A DNA stretch of 64,000 nucleotides from CAWCDJ01 sp963778675. Lineage in GTDB: Bacteria > Acidobacteriota > Terriglobia > Bryobacterales > Bryobacteraceae. The notes beneath the pieces are model-generated. The model searched no databases. It was given only the letters and a program-made list of their open reading frames with translations, and had not been told where the DNA came from. Shown here piece after piece: positions 1 through 7,696 of this stretch. Location of the stretch: the NCBI GenBank assembly GCA_963778675.1, contig CAVZVI010000014.1:124001-188000 (forward strand). Reading direction: 5' to 3'. The translations under genes were made by a program, and so were the position numbers. How positions within the stretch are numbered: position 1 is the stretch's first letter; every line of letters starts with the position of its first letter.

Positions 1-1394
1 CGCTCGATGTACCCCGAAAGCGCGCTGACGTGCGAGAGCGAGCCGGTTTTAGCGTGGACCCGTCCCGCCGCCGGGCTTTCCCCGAACCGCGAGCTCAGCG
101 TGCCATCCACCGCGCCCACCGGCAGCAGCCCGAGCCACTCCTGCCGCTGGGGAGTGCTCCACATATACCGCAGAAGCTGGACGACCGCCGCCGGCGTCAC
201 CAGGTTGAGGCGCGCCAGCCCCGAGCCGTCGCGAAAGTTGTAAGCCTCCGGCGCGACGCCGGCCTCGGCCAGAAAAGCCTTCAGCTCTTCCAGTCCTGCC
301 TCGAAGCTCCCCACGTTACGGCGCGCCCGGCCCACCGCCCGCAGCGCCAGCTCCGCGTGCAGATTCTGGCTGACTTTGTCGGTGATCCGCAGGTCTTCGA
401 GCAGCGGCGCCGAAACCAGCCGGGCCAGTTCCACCCCGGCTTGCGCGGGTGAGGCGGGGGCTTGCTCCAGGTCGTCGACCTCGTAGGGATAGCGATGCCT
501 GGCGATTGCGCCGCCCTCTACCGTGATCCCCCGGTCTTCGAGCGCCTGCCGCAGTGCACGGGCCGCGTACTCGGCCGGGTCCTCGATCCCGGCCAGCAGG
601 TCCAGCCCACGGTCCCGCAGCGGGATCGTGCCCCACAGGCGTGCCTGCCGGCTTCCCGGCACGCGGTCGAAGTAAACCTTCCGCTCGCTGCCCGCCGCCG
701 TGGTCCGGACGCGGTTGTCGATCCGGTAGAACTCGATCGCCGGGCTGAGCGAGATCGCCGCCAGGTCCCCTTCGCGCGAGCCCGGCCGCACCGTGATGGT
801 CTGGACGTTGTCGTTCAACGTCAGCGCGGATACCGGCGGCCCGTCGTCGGACTCCGGATCTTCGATACCCCACCCGGCGGCATAGGGCTCCCAGACATAC
901 CAGGTGTCGTCGCCGACGACATCGCCTTCCACGCGTTTCACGCCGCGGGCAGCGACCTGGTCCGCCAGCGCGTCGATGGCGGCCAGAGGATCGCCGGCGG
1001 CCGATCCCATGCGGTAAGGAACCGCGCGTCCCGAGAGGTTCGGATCGCCCCCGCCCATCAGCCGCAGCGGTCCCTGAACCCGTCCTTCCGCGTCCGGCAG
1101 CGCATCCGCCAGCACCCGGGTCTGAAACGTGTAGTCCGGGCCCAGCCGCTCGAGCGCCAACGCGGTCGTGAACAGCTTGGTGTTCGAGGCGGGGACGAAG
1201 TAGTGGTCCGGATTCGACTCGTAGAGCGTCTTCCCGCTTGCGAGATCGACCACTTCGATCCCCCAGAAAGCGGTCCGTGCCGCCAACGATGAGGAAATCA
1301 GGCGCTCGACACTCTCGGCCAGCGAAGCCCCGAACGCCTGCGAGACCAGCGCCGCTGCCAGCGCGGCCGCTGCAAACCGGCCCGGGCTCCTCAT
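1..1394 (-). CDS. dacB: D-alanyl-D-alanine carboxypeptidase/endopeptidase, PBP4 type (partial, C-terminus off window)
   Basis: Penicillin-binding protein 4-type serine peptidase of peptidase family S13 that trims or cleaves peptidoglycan cross-links in the periplasm. The frame runs from ATG at 1394 to the window edge, about 464 codons. It starts with a signal peptide (about 1-22), then the SxxK motif in PASNTK (Ser near 70), the SxN motif as KVSQN, and KTG in AKTGSLSHVSALSG just before the edge, so all three catalytic motifs are visible in the right order. The long insertion between SxxK and SxN is typical of the S13 family. The start overlaps the stop of the upstream MFS gene by four bases (ATGA), so the two are probably co-translated. 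Only the last few dozen residues should be missing. The function call is firm; the symbol is by family. Confidence 0.9.
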   Translation of the reverse strand, partial: MRSPGRFAAAALAAALVSQAFGASLAESVERLISSSLAARTAFWGIEVVDLASGKTLYESNPDHYFVPASNTKLFTTALALERLGPDYTFQTRVLADALPDAEGRVQGPLRLMGGGDPNLSGRAVPYRMGSAAGDPLAAIDALADQVAARGVKRVEGDVVGDDTWYVWEPYAAGWGIEDPESDDGPPVSALTLNDNVQTITVRPGSREGDLAAISLSPAIEFYRIDNRVRTTAAGSERKVYFDRVPGSRQARLWGTIPLRDRGLDLLAGIEDPAEYAARALRQALEDRGITVEGGAIARHRYPYEVDDLEQAPASPAQAGVELARLVSAPLLEDLRITDKVSQNLHAELALRAVGRARRNVGSFEAGLEELKAFLAEAGVAPEAYNFRDGSGLARLNLVTPAAVVQLLRYMWSTPQRQEWLGLLPVGAVDGTLSSRFGESPAAGRVHAKTGSLSHVSALSGYIE

Positions 1395-2590
1395 CTTCCG
1401 GTCACTTTCGATTCCAGCCAGATCAACAGCAGCAGGGTCATCACGGTCAGCGTCCCTACCAGCGGGATCAGAATGACCACCCCGACTCCGAACTGCTCCG
1501 CCGCGTATCCAAGGGTTGCGGGCGCCAGAAGACCGCCCACCAGGGCCAGGGAAAAGATGCCGTTGAAGAAGCCCGGATGGTAATAGGGGAACCGCCGCCC
1601 GATCGCCTCGGCCACCAGCGGATAGATGCTCGCGTAGCCGGCCCCCAGGAAGAACGCACCGTTCGCCGCGCCGAACCAGTTGTTCGTCGAATACAGGATG
1701 AGACAGCCGAACAGCGCGGCCAGGACGCTCCCCATCAGCAGCCGGCCGTGCCGCACGCGCGGCAGGATCGCCACCGCCCCCAGCCTGCCGGCCATGAGAA
1801 ACAACCAGTACAGGGCCAGCGTCAGCAGCGCGGAACTCGGGCTTAAACCTACACGGCGGATGAGGAACAGCGGCAGCCACCCGGCGATCGACCATTCATT
1901 CCCGAATTGAAAGAACAGGAGCAGCGCGAAGAGCACCGCGCCCGGGCTTCGAAAGTCCTGAAGTGCCTGCCTCAAGCCCGGCTGCGTGCCGGCGGGCGGT
2001 GCGATGTAGCCGGCGCGCGCATACAATCCCGCGAAAGCCGCCGGCACCACCGCCATGAAGATCAGGATGGTGGGCACCGTGTAGGCATAGAATGTTCCGG
2101 CCACCAGGAGAGTCGCCAGCAGGCACCCCAGCCCGTACCAGATGCCGCCCCGGTTGATCGTAGCCGCGGCCGCGCCCTGATAACGGGGCGAGACGGCGTG
2201 GAAGAGGCTCACGTTGAGCAACCCGGCGGAGACGCCCAGTACCAGAAGGCCCGCCACACGCCACCATTCGGAAAGCGGCGGCGACACCAGGGCCAGATAG
2301 GCCAACGCGAGCGACGCCAGCGCACAGGCGAACACCAGCAGAAACGAGAGACCCTTGCGTGCCTGGATCGGCCGTGCCACCGCCACCGAGGCGACAATCC
2401 CCACGGCCAGGCTCAGAAAGTAGTTGCCGACGGCGGTAAAGTCGGCCGGATCCCGGTGATAGCCCCAGGCCGGCAGAATCGCCCCCAGCAGCGCCATCAG
2501 GAATCCGGAGAGCAGGAATCCGGCAAGAGCCGTCTCACCCACCGGCCGGACCACCGGGTCGGCCGCCGTATTCGTTGGAGCCAGGCTCAC
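1391..2590 (-). CDS. MFS transporter, about 12 membrane segments
   Basis: A 399-residue inner-membrane protein made almost entirely of hydrophobic helices, with the size and two-half layout of a major facilitator superfamily permease. A central cytoplasmic stretch (about 200-215) divides the halves. The start is GTG at 2590; I see no good Shine-Dalgarno, so the start is uncertain, but no better in-frame one lies nearby. It overlaps dacB by four bases and is first in that minus-strand pair. Glycine-rich helices such as LNVSLFHAVSPRYQGAAAATINRGG resemble sugar- or fucose-permease-like MFS members, but the substrate cannot be read from the sequence. A role linked to wall turnover through the dacB neighbour would be speculation. 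Confidence 0.8.
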   Translation of the reverse strand: MSLAPTNTAADPVVRPVGETALAGFLLSGFLMALLGAILPAWGYHRDPADFTAVGNYFLSLAVGIVASVAVARPIQARKGLSFLLVFACALASLALAYLALVSPPLSEWWRVAGLLVLGVSAGLLNVSLFHAVSPRYQGAAAATINRGGIWYGLGCLLATLLVAGTFYAYTVPTILIFMAVVPAAFAGLYARAGYIAPPAGTQPGLRQALQDFRSPGAVLFALLLFFQFGNEWSIAGWLPLFLIRRVGLSPSSALLTLALYWLFLMAGRLGAVAILPRVRHGRLLMGSVLAALFGCLILYSTNNWFGAANGAFFLGAGYASIYPLVAEAIGRRFPYYHPGFFNGIFSLALVGGLLAPATLGYAAEQFGVGVVILIPLVGTLTVMTLLLLIWLESKVTGR

Positions 2591-2869
2591 AGAGTTCGAT
2601 TGTACCGTGCCTGCGGTTCTGTGGAAAACTGTAGGCCGATACTCCCGAATTCTGGAGGAATACGGATAGTTATCTAGTGATATCAGTGAGTTACGGTTGG
2701 CCAGCCGCTTGCAATGTAAGACGGTGGGTTTGGTTCAGGGAATTTTTTAGAGCTTTGGGTGAGTTGCCTCGTCTGGGCTTGTCCGTCCCCACTCCGGTCT
2801 CCATCTACCGGGGTGGGGCTTTTTTTTGTCCCTTTGCCCACTTTGATACACTGATTCGTTCACGACATC
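2591..2869. other. Intergenic region upstream of the hydrolase, ending in an orphan terminator
   Basis: This 279-bp gap separates the minus-strand MFS gene from the plus-strand hydrolase. I see no open frame with a ribosome-binding site in it. It holds a strong plus-strand intrinsic terminator (2787-2827) that no plus-strand gene inside the window would need, so a short untranslated RNA or an attenuated leader is possible. Confidence 0.5.
2787..2827 (+). terminator. Intrinsic terminator
   Basis: CCCCACTCCGGT (2787-2798) pairs with ACCGGGGTGGGG (2807-2818) with one mismatch, and is followed directly by C and eight T residues (2820-2827). This is a textbook Rho-independent terminator for a plus-strand transcript. 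It lies 43 bases before the hydrolase start codon, so it ends something upstream or attenuates the hydrolase message. Confidence 0.85.
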
Positions 2870-3904
2870 ATGGGACTTTATGCTCGGTGGATGGACCGGT
2901 GGGAGCGGAAACTTGCCACACAGGATACGAACCGCGTGGTTCGCCCCTTCGAATGGGGCGCGGATTGGCTTCATTCCATCGGATTTCCTGACTGCCCCGC
3001 CGACGTCAACGGCGATGCCCCGCAATGGGTTGAGCAATTCGCGGCCAAGGCGGTAGCCGGTTCCGACCGCTTCTTCGCCTACGAACCGGTTCGCGACTAC
3101 CGCCTGCAGAATGGGATCCTGACGTTCACGAGTCCCGTCCGGACCCCCTATCCCGAGAACGACCAGGTGCATGCCTCCTGGTTTCCCGCCGCTAAAGGCC
3201 CCCGCCGCGCCCTGGTCGTGCTGCCGCAGTGGAACGCCGGAGCGGATGGCCACGTGGGCCTCGCGAAGCTGTTGAACCGGTTCGGAATCAGCGCGCTGCG
3301 TGTGTCCATGGCGTATCACGCGGAGCGCATGCCGCCGGAGTTGCAGCGCGCCGACTACCACGTCTCGAGCAACGTGGGCCGCACGATCCATGCGGGCCGC
3401 CAATCCGTCGTGGACAGCCGCGCCTGTCTGGACTGGCTCGAGCAGCAGGGCTATGAACGGCTGGGGATTCTCGGCACGAGCCTGGGCTCCTGCGTCGCCT
3501 TCATTGCGGCCGCCCACGACCGGCGTGTCTCTGTAGGGATCTTCAACCACGTGTCGATGTACTTCTCCGACGTGGTTTGGACCGGCCTTTCGACGCAGCA
3601 CATCGGCCGCAGGCTGGGCGAACACGTCAGCCAGGACGATTTGCGGCGCTACTGGGCCGTGATCAGCCCTGCCAGCTATCTCCGGCGGATGCAGGGCCGG
3701 TCAATGCACAACCTGCTGATCTGGGCGCGCCATGACAGCACGTTTCTGCCGGTCTATTCCCAACAGGTTCTGAACAGCTTCCGCGAGCTGAAGTTGCCGC
3801 ACCAGGTCTTTACCCTGCCTTGCGGCCATTATACGACCGGGCAGTTTCCCTTTAACCTTATGGATGGCCTTGCGATGTGCCGTTTCGCGGCCCGGCATCT
3901 CTAG
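2870..3904 (+). CDS. alpha/beta-hydrolase family protein
   Basis: A 344-residue soluble protein of the alpha/beta-hydrolase fold. The nucleophile elbow G-T-S-L-G-S lies near residue 205, an acid candidate in ARHDST near 285, and the catalytic His in CGHYTTG near 322, in the canonical Ser-Asp-His order. The N-terminal 100 residues form a family-specific lead-in, and ALVVLPQWNAGADGH looks like the oxyanion-hole strand. No signal peptide is seen. The substrate is unknown; esterase or dienelactone-hydrolase-like roles are possible. The upstream sequence has no clear Shine-Dalgarno, and the gene stands alone behind the terminator at 2787-2827. Confidence 0.8.
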   Translation: MGLYARWMDRWERKLATQDTNRVVRPFEWGADWLHSIGFPDCPADVNGDAPQWVEQFAAKAVAGSDRFFAYEPVRDYRLQNGILTFTSPVRTPYPENDQVHASWFPAAKGPRRALVVLPQWNAGADGHVGLAKLLNRFGISALRVSMAYHAERMPPELQRADYHVSSNVGRTIHAGRQSVVDSRACLDWLEQQGYERLGILGTSLGSCVAFIAAAHDRRVSVGIFNHVSMYFSDVVWTGLSTQHIGRRLGEHVSQDDLRRYWAVISPASYLRRMQGRSMHNLLIWARHDSTFLPVYSQQVLNSFRELKLPHQVFTLPCGHYTTGQFPFNLMDGLAMCRFAARHL

Positions 3905-4021
3905 ATGCGGTACCCGCAGCCTATGTCGTAACCCGAACAATGCATGGTACTTATTTTGGGGTCTCCGCAAAACCATATTGACAATCCGGCGGGACGCATG
4001 CGAGCATAGATCCATCACTGG

Positions 4022-4036
4022 AAAAGGAGGTGGTCC
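4022..4036 (+). promoter_or_regulatory. Extended Shine-Dalgarno sequence
   Basis: AAAAGGAGGTGGTCC can pair almost along the whole 3' tail of 16S rRNA (complement AAAGGAGGTGATCC), with one G-U wobble. Such length is unusual. It lies 15 bases (from GGAGG) upstream of the ATG at 4046, longer than the usual spacing. Confidence 0.6.
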
Positions 4037-4045
4037 AGCAAAATT

Positions 4046-4087
4046 ATGGAAAGTAGTAAACGACCGCGAGAGGTGGCCGACTGCTGA
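4046..4087 (+). CDS. Tiny leader frame, 13 codons (MESSKRPREVADC)
   Basis: ATG at 4046 follows the extended Shine-Dalgarno and opens a 13-codon frame ending Asp-Cys before TGA (4085-4087). The TGA lies in the loop of a possible CGACT/AGTCG hairpin. The same frame stays open for 30 more codons after the TGA, to TAA at 4178-4180. I cannot assign a function. Options are a leader peptide acting on the downstream rpmE gene, a very short conserved protein, or no translation at all with the site acting as a ribosome decoy. I infer that it is more than chance because the ribosome-binding site is so strong. Confidence 0.4.
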   Translation: MESSKRPREVADC

Positions 4088-4194
4088 AGTCGACCTGCTA
4101 ATGTAGCCGACTCCGTCCAGTGGCGGGGTCACGTTCCTGTGGACCGGCTGCCTCTTGTGTCAGCTCAGCCTCAGGCTTAATCCAAGGCTACCTG

Positions 4195-4221
4195 CCCCCG
4201 TGGCCCCTCGGGTCACGGGGG
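4195..4221 (+). promoter_or_regulatory. Strong GC hairpin in the rpmE leader
   Basis: CCCCCGTG (4195-4202) pairs perfectly with CACGGGGG (4214-4221) around an 11-base loop. No T-run follows, so it is not a standard terminator. It sits 43 bases before the L31 start codon. Ribosomal-protein leaders often carry such stems for autoregulation, including described L31 leaders in other phyla; whether this one is related is unknown. Confidence 0.5.
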
Positions 4222-4264
4222 TTCGTGTTACACTGGAATCTTCGAAAGGAATCCCCGTAACAAA

Positions 4265-4495
4265 ATGAAGGCTGGTATTCACCCCGCTTACAACGAAATC
4301 AATGTGATCTGCGCCTGCGGCCACACCTTCAAGACCCGCTCCACGCACAAGGGCGATATCCGTGTGGAAATCTGCTCTTCCTGCCACCCGTTCTTCACCG
4401 GCCGCCAGAAACTGATAGACACTGCCGGACGCGTCGATCGGTTCGAAAGGAAGTACAAGGCTACCCGTGGCGCCAAGAAGGCTCTGACCACGTAG
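4265..4495 (+). CDS. rpmE: 50S ribosomal protein L31 (zinc-binding form)
   Basis: 76-residue L31. It opens with MKAGIHP and has the two zinc-ligand pairs of the C+ form, CxC (ICACGH, about 16-20) and CxxC (CSSCHPF, about 38-44), and the FFTGRQKLIDTAGRVDRF block that is diagnostic for the family. The start ATG is preceded by AAAGGAA around ten bases upstream. It is the only gene of its transcript, with the structured leader before it and a perfect bidirectional hairpin after it. Because this is the zinc-requiring form, a zinc-independent paralogue might exist elsewhere in the genome. Confidence 0.97.
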   Translation: MKAGIHPAYNEINVICACGHTFKTRSTHKGDIRVEICSSCHPFFTGRQKLIDTAGRVDRFERKYKATRGAKKALTT

Positions 4496-4518
4496 ACCTT
4501 CCCGTACCAAAAAGTTCA

Positions 4519-4551
4519 GGGGCCGGACAACCGTTCGAGTTGTCCGGCCCC
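4519..4551. terminator. Bidirectional terminator between rpmE and the ECF operon
   Basis: GGGGCCGGACAA (4519-4530) pairs perfectly with TTGTCCGGCCCC (4540-4551). On the minus strand it is soon followed by a run of five T; on the plus strand the T-run is poor. It separates convergent genes and probably serves both. Confidence 0.75.
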
Positions 4552-4573
4552 TTGTGATTTCCTGGCAGAGATT

Positions 4574-5011
4574 TTACTTCTTGCCTTCGCCTGAGGCCTG
4601 CCGGCGCTCCCGTTCCCGCTTGTGCATGGCGTCGCGCTCTGCCTGCCATTTGTCATAAAGCGCCACCTGGTCGGGCTTCATGATGGCGCGAACTTCTTCT
4701 TTCTGTTTGTCCCAGATGGCCCGGCTTTTGGCGCTTCCTTCCTTGTGCAACTGGTCGAAAGCCTGACGCGTTTCGTCGTAGATGCGGTTGAGCTCGGAGA
4801 CCTGCTGATCATCCAGCCCGATCTTCTCGCGCTGGTCCGCGATCAGCCTCCGGCGGGCCTCCTCCGGATCGAGCCGTTGCGTCCCACGCGGTGGGGGAGC
4901 AGTCACGACGGTATTCACCGTATAAAGACGATAGCCGACCACGCCGACCAACGCCCCGCTCGCAAAAACCAGCAACAGCGAGAGCAACGCGGAAATCTTT
5001 GATTTCGGCAT
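4574..5011 (-). CDS. Membrane-anchored Spy/CpxP-like periplasmic protein
   Basis: A 145-residue protein with an N-terminal hydrophobic segment (about 8-27). A mostly helical, strongly charged periplasmic part follows (EEARRRLIADQREKIGLDD ... ALYDKWQAERDAMHKRERERRQ). The helical pattern with LDDQQVSELNRIYDETRQAF and MKPDQVALYDKW matches Spy/CpxP-type or heavy-metal-sensor-like proteins, which act as periplasmic chaperones or stress sensors. LTxxQ is not exact, so the family call is moderate. It is third in an operon after an ECF sigma factor and its membrane partner, fitting an envelope-stress output or sensor. Confidence 0.65.
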   Translation of the reverse strand: MPKSKISALLSLLLVFASGALVGVVGYRLYTVNTVVTAPPPRGTQRLDPEEARRRLIADQREKIGLDDQQVSELNRIYDETRQAFDQLHKEGSAKSRAIWDKQKEEVRAIMKPDQVALYDKWQAERDAMHKRERERRQASGEGKK

Positions 5012-5020
5012 CGCTTTAGA

Positions 5021-5362
5021 CTATTTCCCCGCGTCGGGATCGAGGCGGACGGGCCCCACGATATCCGGGGCATCCACCGGGTTGGCGTCCGCCAGGGCCT
5101 CTATGTAGCTCTGGTTGGCGTAGCTCGGGTTGTTGTGCGGCATGGACATGTAGACGCCCAGCGCGATCGAAAACGCAACGGCGGCAGTTGCCAGCGCGTT
5201 AGCCATCCGCTGGAAAGAAAACGTGAAACTCTGGCGGGACTCGATCCGCTGCCAGAGATTCGGCATAAAATTGGCGCTCGCTTCCGGTGCCCGGCACGCT
5301 TCGGCATACACCCGCAACAGGTGGTCGAGCTCTTGTTCGTCGCTGCCGCGATTTTGCTCCAT
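5021..5362 (-). CDS. Single-pass membrane protein, probable anti-sigma factor
   Basis: I choose the ATG at 5362, giving about 113 residues, because GAGGAG precedes it at good spacing and it lies 22 bases after the sigma gene stop; a longer frame to 5428 would run into the sigma gene. The N-terminal half is acidic and helical (DEQELDHLLRVYAEACRAPEASANFMPNLWQRIE), with no HxxxCxxC zinc motif. One membrane segment follows (about 68-86) and then a short periplasmic tail. The position directly behind an ECF sigma gene and the topology suggest an anti-sigma factor; homology to a named family is not evident. Confidence 0.6.
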   Translation of the reverse strand: MEQNRGSDEQELDHLLRVYAEACRAPEASANFMPNLWQRIESRQSFTFSFQRMANALATAAVAFSIALGVYMSMPHNNPSYANQSYIEALADANPVDAPDIVGPVRLDPDAGK

Positions 5363-5384
5363 AACTCCTCTGCTGCCAACTACT

Positions 5385-5972
5385 TCACTTGGCTGCTTCT
5401 TTTTTGTCCGACTTCTCCGATTCGCCAAAGGCCTTCAGAACCCGCTGCCGGGCCCTGAAGAGCCGGACCTTCAGAGCATTTTCGTTGACCTTGTAAATCT
5501 TTTCAAGTTCCTTCAACGAAAGGCCTTCTACTTCTTTCAACATGAGCAGGATCCGATCCGCTTCCGATACCGCTCCCAGCAGCGAATCGACCGCTTCCCG
5601 GATCTTCTTCTGATGCTGTTCGTCCTGGTCCGCCTTGCCGCCCGCGAGAGCGTCGGCCAGTATCACCTGCTGCTCCGAAAGGTCGGACATCCGGTATTCC
5701 TGGCGGCGGCGCTGCTTGCGAAGGTAATCGTAAGCCGCATTCACCGTCAGGCGATAAAGCCACGGTTCAAAGACCTCCGCCGTCCGCAGTTGATCGAGGG
5801 AAAAATAGAGCCGCAAGAAAACTTCCTGCGCGACATCCTCGACATCCTCCGGGCGGGCGATCAAACGGTTGATCGTCCCCAAAATCCGCTTCCGGTACGC
5901 CAGTACGATTTCGTTAAAGGCTGCGCTATCACCTTTCTGCGCGCGCTTGATCAGCTCGAAATCAACCAGCAT
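5385..5972 (-). CDS. ECF-type RNA polymerase sigma factor (RpoE-like)
   Basis: 195-residue sigma-70 family protein with only regions 2 and 4. Region 2 shows FNEIVLAYRKRILGTINRLI and the DVAQEVFLRLY signature of 2.2-2.4, followed by WLYRLTVNAAYDYLRKQRRR. Region 4 is a helix-turn-helix around VEGLSLKELEKIYKVNENALKVRLFRARQRVLKAF. It heads a three-gene minus-strand operon with a membrane protein and a Spy-like protein, consistent with an envelope-stress circuit. An ECF-type promoter sits 50-80 bases upstream, so autoregulation is likely. Confidence 0.92.
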   Translation of the reverse strand: MLVDFELIKRAQKGDSAAFNEIVLAYRKRILGTINRLIARPEDVEDVAQEVFLRLYFSLDQLRTAEVFEPWLYRLTVNAAYDYLRKQRRRQEYRMSDLSEQQVILADALAGGKADQDEQHQKKIREAVDSLLGAVSEADRILLMLKEVEGLSLKELEKIYKVNENALKVRLFRARQRVLKAFGESEKSDKKEAAK

Positions 5973-6021
5973 GCCGCACCATTAGTGCCGGCATCCGGGA
6001 ACGGGCTCTTGTTCCGTCTGC

Positions 6022-6051
6022 ATAGGCGTACCAGCAACTAGACAGGTTACA
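6022..6051 (-). promoter_or_regulatory. Candidate ECF-type promoter for the sigma operon
   Basis: On the minus strand TGTAACC (6051-6045) is separated by 16 bases from CGCCTAT (6028-6022). A GTAACC-like -35 with a 16-base spacer to a CGTC/CGCC-type -10 is the layout of autoregulated ECF promoters. The site lies about 50 bases before the sigma factor start codon. Confidence 0.5.
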
Positions 6052-6265
6052 AAGCTTTGGAAGGAAACGCAAAAACCACCCCGGGCTCATCACCGTAGTA
6101 CAGAATACCTCCTATCCGCACCGTGCGCCATCCGGGTACCCGGGAGGCCTCCCTTCGCCTGCGCGGCTAAATTGTTAACTATTATGGCAAATCGCCGGCT
6201 GACTCAGGGAGGGCGTAGGCCGGTTGTTCGCGCCGCTCCCACCCCATCCCTGCTAGCCTGAAGGT

Positions 6266-7696
6266 ATGCAGTTTTCAGACTCCATCTTTGCGGCGCGTTT
6301 CGGCCTGACGCGGCAGGATCTCGAGGGGTACCTGTCGGAAGCGCTGTCGCAGGGCGGCGATTACGCGGATCTCTACTTCGAATATCTTTTGACCAGTTCC
6401 ATCAGCATCGACGAATCCATGGTGAAGAGCGCGGCGCAAGGCGTTTCCATGGGGGTCGGGATAAGGGTGATCTCCGGCGAGCGCACCGGGTACGCCTACA
6501 GCGACGATCTTTCCCCGGAAAAGATCCGGAAAGCCGCCCTGGTGGCTGCCCATATCGCCGCCGGGCCGAGCAAGGTGGACAAGTTCGCCCTTCACGAGGG
6601 CCGGCACCACAACCTTTATCCGGTATTTACCGCCCCTACCGAAACGGCGTTTTCCGAGCGTGTGGAACTGGTGAAACGCGCCGACCGGTCGGCCCGCGCG
6701 TACGATTCCCGCATCTTTCAGGTGCAGGCCATGTATGCCGACAACCTGCGCCACGTGATGGTAGCCACGAGCGACGGCCTGCTCACGCTGGACCGCCAGC
6801 CCCTGGCTCGGCTGAGCGTCTCGGCCCTGGCGCGTCAAAACGGCGGCGCGCCGCAGCGCGGCCATGCCGGGGGCGGGGGACGCGTGGAACTGGGCTTCTT
6901 CCTCAACGAGAAGACTCCCGAGCACTTCGCCGCTGAAGCGGCGCGGGAGGCCATCGCCATGCTGGACGCAGTGGACGCCCCGGCCGGCGAAATGACCGTG
7001 GTGCTCGGTCCGGGATGGCCCGGCATCCTGCTGCACGAAGCCGTGGGCCACGGCCTCGAAGCCGATTTCAACCGCAAGGGAGTTTCGGCTTTCAGCGGCC
7101 GCATTGGCCAGAAGGTCGCGAGCGAACTTTGCACCGTGATCGACGACGGCACCATCGGAAGCAGGCGCGGCTCCCTGAACGTCGATGACGAAGGACAGCC
7201 GACCCGCCGCAACGTCCTGATCGAGAACGGCGTTCTCCGCGGATACCTGCAGGACAAGCTGAGCGCCACCCTGCTGCACTCCGCTTCCACCGGCAGCGGC
7301 CGGCGCGAGAGCTACGCCCACATTCCCATGCCCCGCATGACCAACACTTTCATGCTGGCGGGCGAAAGCCAGCCCGAAGACATCATCCGCTCCGTGCCGA
7401 AGGGCCTCTACTGCGCCAACTTCGGCGGCGGCCAGGTGGATATCACCAGCGGCAACTTCGTGTTTTCGGCCTCCGAAAGCTACCTCATCGAAGATGGCAA
7501 ACTCACCCGGCCGGTGCGCAACGCCACCCTGATCGGGAACGGACCCGAAGCGCTCAAGTACGTGAGCATGGTCGGCAACGACCTGAGGCTCGACGAGGGC
7601 ATCGGGACCTGCGGCAAGGAAGGGCAGAGCGTCCCGGTGGGAGTCGGCATCCCGACGATCAAGATCGACCGCATGACCGTGGGAGGAACCGCTTGA
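6266..7696 (+). CDS. tldD: Metalloprotease TldD
   Basis: 476-residue TldD, the catalytic half of the TldD/TldE zinc protease that trims peptides (microcin B17 maturation and CcdA turnover in Escherichia coli). The catalytic motif HEAVGH (HExxxH) is at about residues 255-260 in LLHEAVGHGLEADFNRKG, with the usual downstream block VDDEGQPTRRNVLIENGVLRGYLQDKLSA. The C-terminal part GNGPEALKYVSMVGNDLRLDEG and the CGKEGQSVPVGVG block are typical. The start ATG has GAAGG upstream. The stop overlaps the TTG start of tldE. Confidence 0.96.
   Translation: MQFSDSIFAARFGLTRQDLEGYLSEALSQGGDYADLYFEYLLTSSISIDESMVKSAAQGVSMGVGIRVISGERTGYAYSDDLSPEKIRKAALVAAHIAAGPSKVDKFALHEGRHHNLYPVFTAPTETAFSERVELVKRADRSARAYDSRIFQVQAMYADNLRHVMVATSDGLLTLDRQPLARLSVSALARQNGGAPQRGHAGGGGRVELGFFLNEKTPEHFAAEAAREAIAMLDAVDAPAGEMTVVLGPGWPGILLHEAVGHGLEADFNRKGVSAFSGRIGQKVASELCTVIDDGTIGSRRGSLNVDDEGQPTRRNVLIENGVLRGYLQDKLSATLLHSASTGSGRRESYAHIPMPRMTNTFMLAGESQPEDIIRSVPKGLYCANFGGGQVDITSGNFVFSASESYLIEDGKLTRPVRNATLIGNGPEALKYVSMVGNDLRLDEGIGTCGKEGQSVPVGVGIPTIKIDRMTVGGTA

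Larger units (their letters stand above)
3905..4264 (+). other. Structured leader region upstream of rpmE
   Basis: 360 bp between the hydrolase and rpmE. It contains a TTGACA hexamer near 3977, an extended Shine-Dalgarno (4022-4036), a 13-codon frame (4046-4087) and several potential hairpins. These are CGACT/AGTCG around the TGA codon, a GTCCA/TGGAC pairing around 4115-4145, and a strong GC stem at 4195-4221. The content is more like a structured 5' leader than random spacer. Confidence 0.55.

Noticed and set aside
2600..2830. 6S RNA
   Set aside because: I could not build the closing stem and central bubble typical of 6S; only the terminator is clear.
4046..4180. Selenoprotein reading of the TGA at 4085
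   Set aside because: The frame does stay open after TGA, but the stem around it is short, no selenoprotein context is known and no Sec machinery is in the window. Kept only as a remark.
6052..6265. Riboswitch upstream of tldD
   Set aside because: No known aptamer core could be recognised; only scattered short GC stems.
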